The position numbers and the translations under genes were made by a program. From Alloyangia pacifica (GTDB lineage: Bacteria; Pseudomonadota; Alphaproteobacteria; Rhodobacterales; Rhodobacteraceae), in the NCBI RefSeq assembly GCF_900116195.1, contig NZ_FOZW01000001.1:62001-126000 (forward strand): a DNA stretch of 64,000 nucleotides, given 5' to 3'. Every line of letters starts with the position of its first letter. The stretch's first letter is position 1. Positions 8,148 through 15,554 of this stretch are shown one piece after another. The notes under the pieces are model-generated. The model worked only from the letters and a program-made list of their open reading frames with translations. It did no database searches and had not been told where the DNA came from.

Positions 8148-9035
8148 ATGGCACTTGCTGAATCCGACACCATGCAGGGCGCCAAGGTCGAGAAGCCGCA
8201 GGGCTACTGGTCCGGCGTGGGATCGCGCGTGGTGCGCGACCCGGTCTCGATGATCTGCCTTGGCGTGGTGCTGCTGCTGATCCTCTCGGCGCTCTTCGCG
8301 CCCTACCTGGGCCTGCCCGATCCCTACAAGGGCTCGATGATCGCCCGTCTGAAGCCGCTCGGCACCGAGGGGCATCTGCTGGGCACCGACGAGCAGGGGC
8401 GGGACATGCTGGCACGCCTGATCTACGGCGGCCGCCTGACGCTGTTCATCGGCCTGATGCCGGTGGTCTTTGCCTTCTTCATCGGCTCGGCGCTCGGCAT
8501 CGTCGCCGGCTACGTCGGCGGCATGACCAACACCATCATCATGCGGATCGTGGATGTCTTCTTCGCCTTCCCCTCGGTGCTTCTGGCCATCGCCATCTCG
8601 GGCGCGCTGGGGGCGGGGATCGTCAACAGCCTCGTGTCGCTAACCATCGTCTTCATCCCGCCGATCACCCGCGTCGCCGAAGCGGTCACCTCGGGCGTGC
8701 GCGCGCTCGACTATATCGACGCGGCTCGGGCCACCGGGGCGAACGCCTGGACGGTGATCCGCGTGCATGTGATCGGCAACGTGCTCTCGCCGATCTTCGT
8801 CTATGCCACCTCGCTGACCTCGGTGTGCATGATCCTTGCCGCGGGCCTGTCGTTCCTCGGCATCGGCGTGCGCCCGCCCGAGCCCGAGTGGGGCCTGATG
8901 CTGAACACGCTGCGCTCGGCCATCTACATCAACCCGTGGCTCTCGGCGCTGCCGGGGGTGATGATCTTTATCACTTCGCTCTGCCTCAACCTGCTGAGCG
9001 ACGGACTGAGGAGCGCGATGAATGTCCGCGACTGA
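8148..9035 (+). CDS. peptide-type ABC transporter permease (DppC-like)
   Basis: The second permease subunit, 295 residues. An N-terminal cytosolic tail is followed by the class-specific GTDEQGRDMLARLIYGGRLTL segment and the EAA loop (DYIDAARATGANAWTVIRVH). It overlaps the following ATPase gene by 14 nt, so translation of the two is coupled. It pairs with the DppB-like protein to form the transmembrane pore. Confidence 0.9.
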   Translation: MALAESDTMQGAKVEKPQGYWSGVGSRVVRDPVSMICLGVVLLLILSALFAPYLGLPDPYKGSMIARLKPLGTEGHLLGTDEQGRDMLARLIYGGRLTLFIGLMPVVFAFFIGSALGIVAGYVGGMTNTIIMRIVDVFFAFPSVLLAIAISGALGAGIVNSLVSLTIVFIPPITRVAEAVTSGVRALDYIDAARATGANAWTVIRVHVIGNVLSPIFVYATSLTSVCMILAAGLSFLGIGVRPPEPEWGLMLNTLRSAIYINPWLSALPGVMIFITSLCLNLLSDGLRSAMNVRD

Positions 9036-10110
9036 CCTGTCACCGAGCCAAGATCAGGCGATCAAACCGAAAACCGCCGCCCCCGAGAGCCGCGACAAGG
9101 GCGGCCCGGGGCAGCCGCTGGTCATCGTCCGCGACCTGCAGAAGCACTTCCCCGTCCGCGGCGGCGTGCTTGGCCGCACGCAGGCGGTGGTGCAGGCGGT
9201 GGACGGCGTGTCCTTCGAGGTGAAGAAGGGCGAGACGCTGGGCATCGTCGGCGAATCCGGCTGCGGCAAGTCCACCACCGCGCGGCTGCTCATCGGGCTC
9301 ATCGAGCGGGACAAGGGCGAGATCATCTTCGACGGGCAGGGGCTTGGCGAGCGGCTGTCACTGAAGGACCTGCGCAAGGATGTGCAGATGGTCTTTCAGG
9401 ACAGCTACGCCTCGCTCAACCCGCGCCTGACCATCGAGGACTCGGTGGCTTTCGGCGCCAAGGTGCAGGGGCTCGACGATCCCAATGGCCGGGCGCGCAG
9501 CCTGATGGCGCGCGTCGGGCTCGACCCCGACCGATTTGCCCACCGCTACCCGCACGAGCTTTCGGGCGGCCAGCGCCAGCGGGTGAACATCGCCCGCGCG
9601 CTGGCCATGTCGCCGCGGCTGGTGGTGCTCGACGAGGCGGTCTCGGCGCTCGACAAGTCGGTCGAGGCGCAGGTGCTGAACCTGCTGTCCGACCTGCGCA
9701 AGGAGTTCGGCCTTACCTACATCTTCATCAGCCACGACCTGAACGTGGTGCGCTACATCTCTGACCGCATCCTTGTCATGTATCTCGGCGAGGTGGTCGA
9801 GGTCGCCCCGGTGGACAGCATCTGGCGCGAGCAGGCGCACCCCTACACGCGCTCGCTGTTCTCGGCGATGCCGTCGATGGATCCCGACAACCGCACGCAG
9901 GAGCCGCCGCTGGCGGGCGATCCGCCGAACCCGATCGACCCGCCCAAGGGCTGCCGCTTCCATACCCGCTGCCGCTTCGCCTCTGAGGTCTGCAAGACCA
10001 AGGTGCCGAAGCTGATGGGGCTTTCGGGCAACGCCGATCACCTTGCGGCCTGCCACCTTCACGATGCGACCTCGGGTCATCCAAAAGCCGGGCAGGGGGT
10101 GCCGCAATGA
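9022..10110 (+). CDS. peptide-type ABC transporter ATPase (DppF-like)
   Basis: Cytosolic ATPase of 362 residues with Walker A GESGCGKST, the signature LSGGQRQR and a Walker B ending in VVLDEAVSALD. The C-terminal OppD/F-type extension (PKGCRFHTRCRFASEVC) is present. Its first ~30 residues are a low-complexity tail not needed for the fold. It starts inside the preceding permease gene, and its TGA overlaps the ATG of a tiny frame at 10107. Confidence 0.9.
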   Translation: MSATDLSPSQDQAIKPKTAAPESRDKGGPGQPLVIVRDLQKHFPVRGGVLGRTQAVVQAVDGVSFEVKKGETLGIVGESGCGKSTTARLLIGLIERDKGEIIFDGQGLGERLSLKDLRKDVQMVFQDSYASLNPRLTIEDSVAFGAKVQGLDDPNGRARSLMARVGLDPDRFAHRYPHELSGGQRQRVNIARALAMSPRLVVLDEAVSALDKSVEAQVLNLLSDLRKEFGLTYIFISHDLNVVRYISDRILVMYLGEVVEVAPVDSIWREQAHPYTRSLFSAMPSMDPDNRTQEPPLAGDPPNPIDPPKGCRFHTRCRFASEVCKTKVPKLMGLSGNADHLAACHLHDATSGHPKAGQGVPQ

Positions 10111-10208
10111 TCTTCACCGGACGCTGCACGCAAACCAAGCGCGAGGTCTTCTGGACCGCCGCGCGCACCACCCCCACGGCCGCACCGAATGCGGAGGAGG
10201 GCAAATGA
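10107..10208 (+). CDS. 33-codon frame coupled to both flanking ATPase genes
   Basis: Between the two ATPase genes lies a complete frame whose ATG overlaps the stop of the first (ATGA at 10107-10110) and whose TGA overlaps the start of the second (ATGA at 10205-10208). The peptide begins MIFTGRCTQTKREVFW and ends PNAEEGK. Codons are G/C-ending like the neighbours. No membrane segment or known domain is visible. It may be a real small protein, a spacer that couples translation, or a remnant of an N-terminal extension. No homologue is known to me. Confidence 0.35.
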   Translation: MIFTGRCTQTKREVFWTAARTTPTAAPNAEEGK

Positions 10209-11182
10209 CCAAGCTGCTCGACATCCAGAACCTCACGCTGCGCTTCAAGGGCAAGCGCACGGTCCACGCGATCAACGACGTCTCGCTCAGCATGGAACAG
10301 GGCGAGACGCTGGCGCTCTTGGGCGAGTCCGGCTCGGGCAAATCGGTGACGCTGAAGGCGTTGCTGGGCCTGCTGCCGCCGAAACGCACCGAGATCGAGG
10401 GCAAGATCGAGGTCAACGGCACCGACGTTCTGAGCCTTTCTGGCAAGAAGCTGCAGAAGTACCGCGGCGGCGAGGTTTCGATGGTCTTCCAGGAACCGGC
10501 GCTGGCGCTCGACCCGGTCTATACCGTGGGCCACCAGATCGCCGAGTCGGTGATGCGCCACAAGGGCGTCAGCAAAGCCGACGCCATGTCGACCGCGCTC
10601 GACATGCTCGACCGGGTGCGCATCCCTTCGGCCAACCGGCGTTTGCACAACTACCCGCACGAGCTGTCTGGCGGCATGCGCCAGCGGGTGATGATCGCCC
10701 TCGCGCTGGCCTGCCGGCCGCGGCTGCTGCTCGCGGACGAGCCGACCACGGCGCTCGACGCGACGGTGCAGATCCAGATCCTTCTGCTGCTGCGCGAATT
10801 GCAGAAGGAGTTCGGCATGGGGGTGATCTTCGTCACCCATGACATTGGCGTGGCGGTGGAAATCTCGGAACGTGTGGCGGTGATGTATGCGGGGCAGATC
10901 GTCGAGGAGGGAACAACCTCCGAGATCATCAAGTCGGCCAAACATCCCTACACCCAAGGCCTGCTGGCCGCGAACCTTCACGACGTCGAGCGCGGCGCGC
11001 GGCTCAACGCCATTCCCGGCGCGCCGCCCTCGCTGGAGACCAAGCCCGACAGCTGCTCCTTCGCGCCGCGCTGCGCCCATGCGACCGCGGAGTGCCGGGC
11101 CGCGCTGCCTCCTGTCTTCACACCATCTCCGCGCCGTCGTGTCGCCTGCGTGAAGGCCGAGCCCGCCGTTGCGGCGGAGTAA
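10205..11182 (+). CDS. peptide-type ABC transporter ATPase (DppD-like)
   Basis: The second ATPase, 325 residues from the ATG at 10205, which follows a GGAGGAGGG ribosome binding site. The longer open frame upstream is out of character and lacks homology. It has Walker [10 protein letters not shown], signature LSGGMRQR, Walker [13 protein letters not shown] and the C-terminal OppD/F cysteine segment ([14 protein letters not shown]). With the DppF-like subunit it energises the importer. Confidence 0.9.
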   Translation: MTKLLDIQNLTLRFKGKRTVHAINDVSLSMEQGETLALLGESGSGKSVTLKALLGLLPPKRTEIEGKIEVNGTDVLSLSGKKLQKYRGGEVSMVFQEPALALDPVYTVGHQIAESVMRHKGVSKADAMSTALDMLDRVRIPSANRRLHNYPHELSGGMRQRVMIALALACRPRLLLADEPTTALDATVQIQILLLLRELQKEFGMGVIFVTHDIGVAVEISERVAVMYAGQIVEEGTTSEIIKSAKHPYTQGLLAANLHDVERGARLNAIPGAPPSLETKPDSCSFAPRCAHATAECRAALPPVFTPSPRRRVACVKAEPAVAAE

Positions 11183-11192
11183 CGGGAACGCC

Positions 11193-12377
11193 ATGCTGAT
11201 CGAGCACGACCCCTACCGCTGCTTCATGCCCTATGAGCCGGAGCCTGTGGACAGCGCCGCGGAGGGCCCGCTGGCGGGGCTCACGCTGGCGGTGAAGGAC
11301 ATCTTCGACGTCGCGGGCTACCGCACCAGCTCGGGCTGCCCGCTGCGGCTGGCGGCAAGCCCCATCCACGGCAGGACCGCCCCCGCCGCGCAGAAGCTGC
11401 TCGACGCGGGGGCGCGGTTCGTCGGCAAGACCCATACCGACGAACTGGCCTGGTCGATGTACGGGATGAACGTGCATTTCGGCACGCCGGTGAATCCGGC
11501 TGCGCCGGACCGGATGCCCGGCGGCTCCTCCTCGGGGTCGGCGGTGGCGGTGGCCGGCGGGCTGGCGGATATCGCCATCGGCTCGGACACCGGCGGCTCG
11601 GTGCGTGCCCCGGCGAGCTATTGTGGCATCTGGGGTATCCGTCCGACCCACGGGCGCATCTCGCTCGACGGCGCGCAGCCATTGGCGGCAAGCTACGACA
11701 CCTGCGGGCTTTTCGCCCGCGACGGCGAAACGCTGTTGCGCGCCATGGCGGTGCTGCTGGACGGCGAAACCGCGCCTCTGCCCGACGCGCCCGAGTTCCT
11801 GCGCCCGTTGGACATGCTGGCGCAGCTCGGACCCGAGGCGCTCTCGGTCTGGGAGGCCCGCTTCGGCGATCTGCCGGCGCGGGATGTCAGCATCTACCCG
11901 GAGGGGGTGGAGGCTGCCTACGACGCCTTCCTGCGCACCATCGGCGCTGACGCCCGCGACTGGGTGCTGCCCTATATCCGCCAAAGCGGCATGCCGCTGG
12001 CGCGGGGCATCGGCCAGCGCGCCGCGGCCGCCGAGGCGCTGACCGGGGCCGAGATAGCCGGGGGGCAGGCGGCGCGCCGCGCCTTCACCGCGCATGTCGA
12101 GGCGCTGTTGGGGCCATCCGGGGTGATCCTCGCGCCGGTGGTGCATGACGCGCCCTTCAAGCTCGACCCGCCGCTCGAGGTCTTCGACCGCTTCCGCCAC
12201 GACTGCTCGCGGCTGCTTTGCGTCGCCGGGCTCGCGGGGCTGCCGCAGGTGGTCTTTCCTGCCGGGACGGTGGACGGTGCGCCCTTCGGACTGTCGCTGA
12301 TCGGGCCGCGGGGCTCGGACCTCTCGTTGCTGGCGCTGGCCTGCCGGATCGTTGCGGACAGCCCGGTTCCGGCCTGA
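11193..12377 (+). CDS. amidase signature family hydrolase
   Basis: A 394-residue amidase. The Ser-cisSer-Lys triad is complete: Lys35 in LAVKDIFD, the cis-Ser within GGSSSGS (about 111-117) and the nucleophile Ser136 in DTGGSVR. It is cytosolic, with no signal peptide, so it should act on an imported amide. I use the ATG at 11193; the frame opens 8 codons earlier inside the preceding ATPase gene. It directly follows the ABC importer and precedes RidA-like and racemase-fold genes, which points to breakdown of the imported compound. The substrate (aryl amide, amino-acid amide, carbamoyl compound) cannot be told. Confidence 0.85.
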   Translation: MLIEHDPYRCFMPYEPEPVDSAAEGPLAGLTLAVKDIFDVAGYRTSSGCPLRLAASPIHGRTAPAAQKLLDAGARFVGKTHTDELAWSMYGMNVHFGTPVNPAAPDRMPGGSSSGSAVAVAGGLADIAIGSDTGGSVRAPASYCGIWGIRPTHGRISLDGAQPLAASYDTCGLFARDGETLLRAMAVLLDGETAPLPDAPEFLRPLDMLAQLGPEALSVWEARFGDLPARDVSIYPEGVEAAYDAFLRTIGADARDWVLPYIRQSGMPLARGIGQRAAAAEALTGAEIAGGQAARRAFTAHVEALLGPSGVILAPVVHDAPFKLDPPLEVFDRFRHDCSRLLCVAGLAGLPQVVFPAGTVDGAPFGLSLIGPRGSDLSLLALACRIVADSPVPA

Positions 12378-12400
12378 GGCGGCGACCTGACGGAGGACGA

Positions 12401-12862
12401 ATGGACAAGATCGAAAGAAAACTCGCCGAGATGGGGCTGGCGCTGCCGCCCTCGGCGCCCTCGCGGGCGCTGTTCCTGCCGGGCAAGATCAGCGGCAACC
12501 TGCTGTTCCTCTCGGGGCAGATCTGCGAGTGGGAAGGGGTGCCCAAGTACTTCGGCCCGGTGCCCCACGGCTTCGACGTGAAGACCGGGCAGGATGCCGC
12601 GCGCATGTGCGCGCTCAATCTGCTCTATTCGATCAAGGCGGTGGCCGGCTCGCTCGAGCGGGTGTCCAGCGTCGTGCGGCTCGGCGGCTTCGTCGCGGCG
12701 CCGCCGGGCTATGGCGACGGGCCGATGATCGTGAACGGCGCCTCGCAGCTCTTCATCGACCTCTGGGGCGATGCCGGACGCCACGCGCGCACCGCGGTCA
12801 ACGTCGCTTCGCTGCCTGCCAACGCGCTGGTCGAGATCGAGGCGACGGTCGAGCTTGGCTGA
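12401..12862 (+). CDS. RidA/YjgF-family protein
   Basis: A 153-residue member of the Rid family. The conserved strand LLFLSGQI (about 34-41), the Arg130 of RHARTAVNVASLP, which aligns with the carboxylate-binding Arg of RidA, and Glu147 in VEIEATVE are all present, so imine or enamine deaminase chemistry is possible. It is longer than core RidA because of an insert around 44-60 (WEGVPKYFGPVPHGFD), a trait of the Rid subgroups found in catabolic operons. A GGAGG site lies just before the ATG. It sits between the amidase and the racemase-fold gene. Confidence 0.85.
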   Translation: MDKIERKLAEMGLALPPSAPSRALFLPGKISGNLLFLSGQICEWEGVPKYFGPVPHGFDVKTGQDAARMCALNLLYSIKAVAGSLERVSSVVRLGGFVAAPPGYGDGPMIVNGASQLFIDLWGDAGRHARTAVNVASLPANALVEIEATVELG

Positions 12863-13514
12863 CAGCGACACCGCCCCCCGCGTCCTGCTGATGAACCCCA
12901 ACAGCAACGCCGACACGACCCGCGTCATGTGCGCGATCGCCGGGCGCGTGCTGCCACGGGTGAGCGGCTGGACCGCGCCTGCGGGCCCGCCGCTGCTCAC
13001 CACGCCCGAGGCGCTGGCAAAGGCGGCCGAGCACGTGGCTGACGCGGACGTAGGGCCGGAGTTCGCGGGGGTCATCGTCTCGGCTTTCGGCGATCCGGGG
13101 CGGGAGGCGCTGGCGGCGCGCTTGCGGGTTCCCGTAGTCGGGATCGGCGCTGCGGCGGCGCGCGCCGCGGGTCACGGGGGGCGCGCTTTTGCGGTGGTGA
13201 CCCACACGCCTGCCTTGGAAACAAGCATCGACAGATTGATGAACAATTCCGGTGCGCAGGGGCGATACATTGGAACTTACCTCGCCGCGGGCGATCCGGT
13301 TGCCCTGTCAGCCGATCCGGAAAAGCTCGACGCTGCCTTGCTTTGCGCGGCGAAGCTCGCGCACCGGGACGGCGCCGAAGCGGTGATTGTCGGGGGCGGG
13401 CCGCTGGGTGAAGCGGCAGATCGACTCACCGATCACGCGCCCTGCATTCTTATTTCGCCTATTTTACTGGCGGCAGTTGAAATGCGAGCGAAACTCCGCT
13501 TGCCAAGCGTCTGA
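12855..13514 (+). CDS. Asp/Glu/hydantoin racemase-fold protein lacking the catalytic cysteines
   Basis: A 219-residue protein with the racemase fold: the N-terminal strand RVLLMNPNSNADTT, then GVIVSAFGDPGREALAARLRV and PVVGIGAAAARA. In active members the first motif carries Cys (AC-F-x-DPG); here that position is Ala77. The second motif (V-L-G-C) reads VIVGGGPLG, with Gly181 in place of Cys. Both acid/base residues are therefore gone. No ATG lies upstream of the first strand, so the TTG at 12855, overlapping the RidA stop, is the likely start. It is probably a non-racemase of the same fold, perhaps a decarboxylase-like or binding protein. Confidence 0.7.
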   Translation: MADSDTAPRVLLMNPNSNADTTRVMCAIAGRVLPRVSGWTAPAGPPLLTTPEALAKAAEHVADADVGPEFAGVIVSAFGDPGREALAARLRVPVVGIGAAAARAAGHGGRAFAVVTHTPALETSIDRLMNNSGAQGRYIGTYLAAGDPVALSADPEKLDAALLCAAKLAHRDGAEAVIVGGGPLGEAADRLTDHAPCILISPILLAAVEMRAKLRLPSV

Positions 13515-13694
13515 AACTGCGGCAATCCGCCAGTGGATTGCCTTCGAAAGCGCAGCATGCGCGGAGATTCGGCAGAGTTTCGCCGCTGCGCAGCAAAAGC
13601 CCGCTTTTGAAGGGAACCCCTTAGAGTACAGGGTGTTGTCTTTCCTGTACTCGATATCACATTTCCGGCCAGTACCACCCCTTGGAGCAGACAT

Positions 13695-15353
13695 TTGCGG
13701 AAGTTTCCGACCCATAGTCCTGTTGTGTCCGGACGCGCGTTCGTGGCGCGTCAAAATCGACGCCAGTTTCTGGCTCAGCTCGCCGGCTCCGCCGCAGTTC
13801 CGGCGTTGCTGAGTGCAGCGCCTCTTGCCGCGCAGGAGGCGACCGAAGAAGCCGTGGGCGCGGCGGCAGAGGACTCGATCCAGACCCAGACCACGCCCTT
13901 TTCCTTCGACATCCTGTCGGCGCAGATGGCCGAGGCGGCCAAGACCGCGCCAAAGGAGCCGGAGCAGGTCGAGGGGTTCCTCGCCGAGCTCGACTACGAC
14001 GGCTATCAGCGCATCCGTTTCGATCCCGACAAGGCCCGATGGGCGGACCTGCCGGACGACACCTTCAAGCTGCATGCCTTCCACCTCGGCTGGCTGTTCA
14101 AGCAGCCCGTGCGCCTGCACGAGGTGGTCAATGGCGAGTCGCGGCAGATGCATTTCTCGACCGCGGACTTCGACTATTCGTCGGTCGAGACCCCGATCCC
14201 CGAGAACACCGAGATGCCCGGCGTCGCCGGCTTCCGGCTGCACAACCCGCTGAACCGCGCCGACACCTTCGACGAGCTGGTGGCCTTCCTCGGCGCGAGC
14301 TACTTTCGCGCGCTTGGACGCGACAACACCTACGGGCTCAGCGCCCGCGGGCTGGCGGTGAACACCGGCCTCTCCGGGGCCGAGGAATTCCCGCGCTTCA
14401 ACGAGTTCTGGCTCGAACGTCCGGGGCCGGGCGCCGAGCACATGACCGTTTACGCCGCGCTTGGCAGCGCCTCGGTGACCGGGGCCTACCGCTTCGTGAT
14501 CCGCCCCGGCGAGGACACGCAGATCGAGGTGACCGCGCGGCTCTTCCTGCGCAACGACATCCAGCAGCTCGGCATCGCGCCGCTGACTTCGATGTTCCTC
14601 TTCGGCGGGCCCGACATGGGCGATTTTGACGATTTCCGCCCGGCGGTGCACGACAGCGAGGCGCTGGTGCTGACCACCCAGGGTGGCGAGACCTTCTTCC
14701 GCCCGCTGAACAATCCGCCGCGGCTGGCCAGCTCGTATTTCGGTGCGCTCAGCCCGGTGCGCTTTGGCCTCGTGCAGCGCACCCGCGAGTTCGAGCACTA
14801 CCTCGATGCGCAGGCCCATTACGAGAAGCGTCCGACGCTCATGGTCGAGCCGATCGGCGACTGGGGCGAGGGTTCGGTGCGGCTGGTCGAGATCCCCTCT
14901 GATCTCGAGGCCAACGACAATATCGTGGCATTCTGGATTCCCAAGGCCGAGACCAAGGCCGGGGATGCGCTGGAGTATTCCTATCGCCTGCACTGGGGCA
15001 TGACCCCGCAGGGCGACGGGGCCGTCGACCGGGCCCGCGTGGTGCGCACGCGGGTGGGCCGGGGCGGCGTATCGGGGGTCGAGCAGGACACCGATCGGCG
15101 GAAATTCGTCATCGATTTCGAAGGCGGCACTTTGGGGGAACTTCCCGCGGGCGCCGAAGTTGAACCACAAGTGAGTGCCGCAAACGGCGAGATTGCCGAA
15201 GCGGTTGTGAGCCGGATCTCGGGAACCGAGACATGGCGCCTCGTGCTCGAAGTCTCCGCGCCGAACGGTGCCGTGGCCGAGCTCAAGGCCGGGCTCAAAG
15301 GGTATGGTCGTATGCTTACCGAAACCTGGACTTATCAATGGGTGAAGGAATGA
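13695..15353 (+). CDS. opgG: osmoregulated periplasmic glucan biosynthesis protein G
   Basis: Periplasmic OpgG/OpgD-family protein of 552 residues. A twin-arginine signal (NRRQFLAQLAGSAAVPALLSAAPLAAQ) is followed by the full MdoG domain (FSFDIL..., the YFRALGRDNTYGLSARGLAVNT block, and the C-terminal Ig-like part ending in ETWTYQW). OpgG is needed for backbone formation of periplasmic glucans. I keep the TTG at 13695 because it has a GGAG site 7 nt upstream; GTG 13725 and GTG 13743 would also retain the signal but lack such a site. It is first of the opgG-opgI-opgH-opgC operon. The 180 nt before it presumably hold the promoter. Confidence 0.92.
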   Translation: MRKFPTHSPVVSGRAFVARQNRRQFLAQLAGSAAVPALLSAAPLAAQEATEEAVGAAAEDSIQTQTTPFSFDILSAQMAEAAKTAPKEPEQVEGFLAELDYDGYQRIRFDPDKARWADLPDDTFKLHAFHLGWLFKQPVRLHEVVNGESRQMHFSTADFDYSSVETPIPENTEMPGVAGFRLHNPLNRADTFDELVAFLGASYFRALGRDNTYGLSARGLAVNTGLSGAEEFPRFNEFWLERPGPGAEHMTVYAALGSASVTGAYRFVIRPGEDTQIEVTARLFLRNDIQQLGIAPLTSMFLFGGPDMGDFDDFRPAVHDSEALVLTTQGGETFFRPLNNPPRLASSYFGALSPVRFGLVQRTREFEHYLDAQAHYEKRPTLMVEPIGDWGEGSVRLVEIPSDLEANDNIVAFWIPKAETKAGDALEYSYRLHWGMTPQGDGAVDRARVVRTRVGRGGVSGVEQDTDRRKFVIDFEGGTLGELPAGAEVEPQVSAANGEIAEAVVSRISGTETWRLVLEVSAPNGAVAELKAGLKGYGRMLTETWTYQWVKE

Positions 15354-15532
15354 ATGCTGAACCGATGAAGGAACAGGACGTGGCCACTGCGCGCGCAATC
15401 GAGATGCCGCATTGGGCCCCGCCCGAAGCACCGATGGACATGCCGCGTCAGGAAGTCGAGGCACCGCGCGCAGCGCGCGTGTCGCTCGGCGATCTTGTCA
15501 TGCGCATCCTTATGCCGGGCCAGCGCGCCTGA
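15350..15532 (+). CDS. opgI: small protein of the opg operon (OpgI-like)
   Basis: A 60-residue frame between opgG and opgH, coupled to opgG by an ATGA overlap and 22 nt before opgH. It has no signal peptide or membrane span; it is Pro/Met-rich (PHWAPPEAPMDMPRQ) and ends in an amphipathic segment (VSLGDLVMRILMPGQ). The R. sphaeroides operon opgGIH has a gene of unknown function at exactly this place, which is the basis of the name. A role in guiding or regulating OpgH is a guess. Confidence 0.65.
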   Translation: MNAEPMKEQDVATARAIEMPHWAPPEAPMDMPRQEVEAPRAARVSLGDLVMRILMPGQRA

Positions 15533-15554
15533 GGACTGACCTGAGGACCTGAAA

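Noticed and set aside
13464..15464. 666-codon open frame on the minus strand
   Set aside because: Antisense to opgG; no start signal, no recognisable domain.
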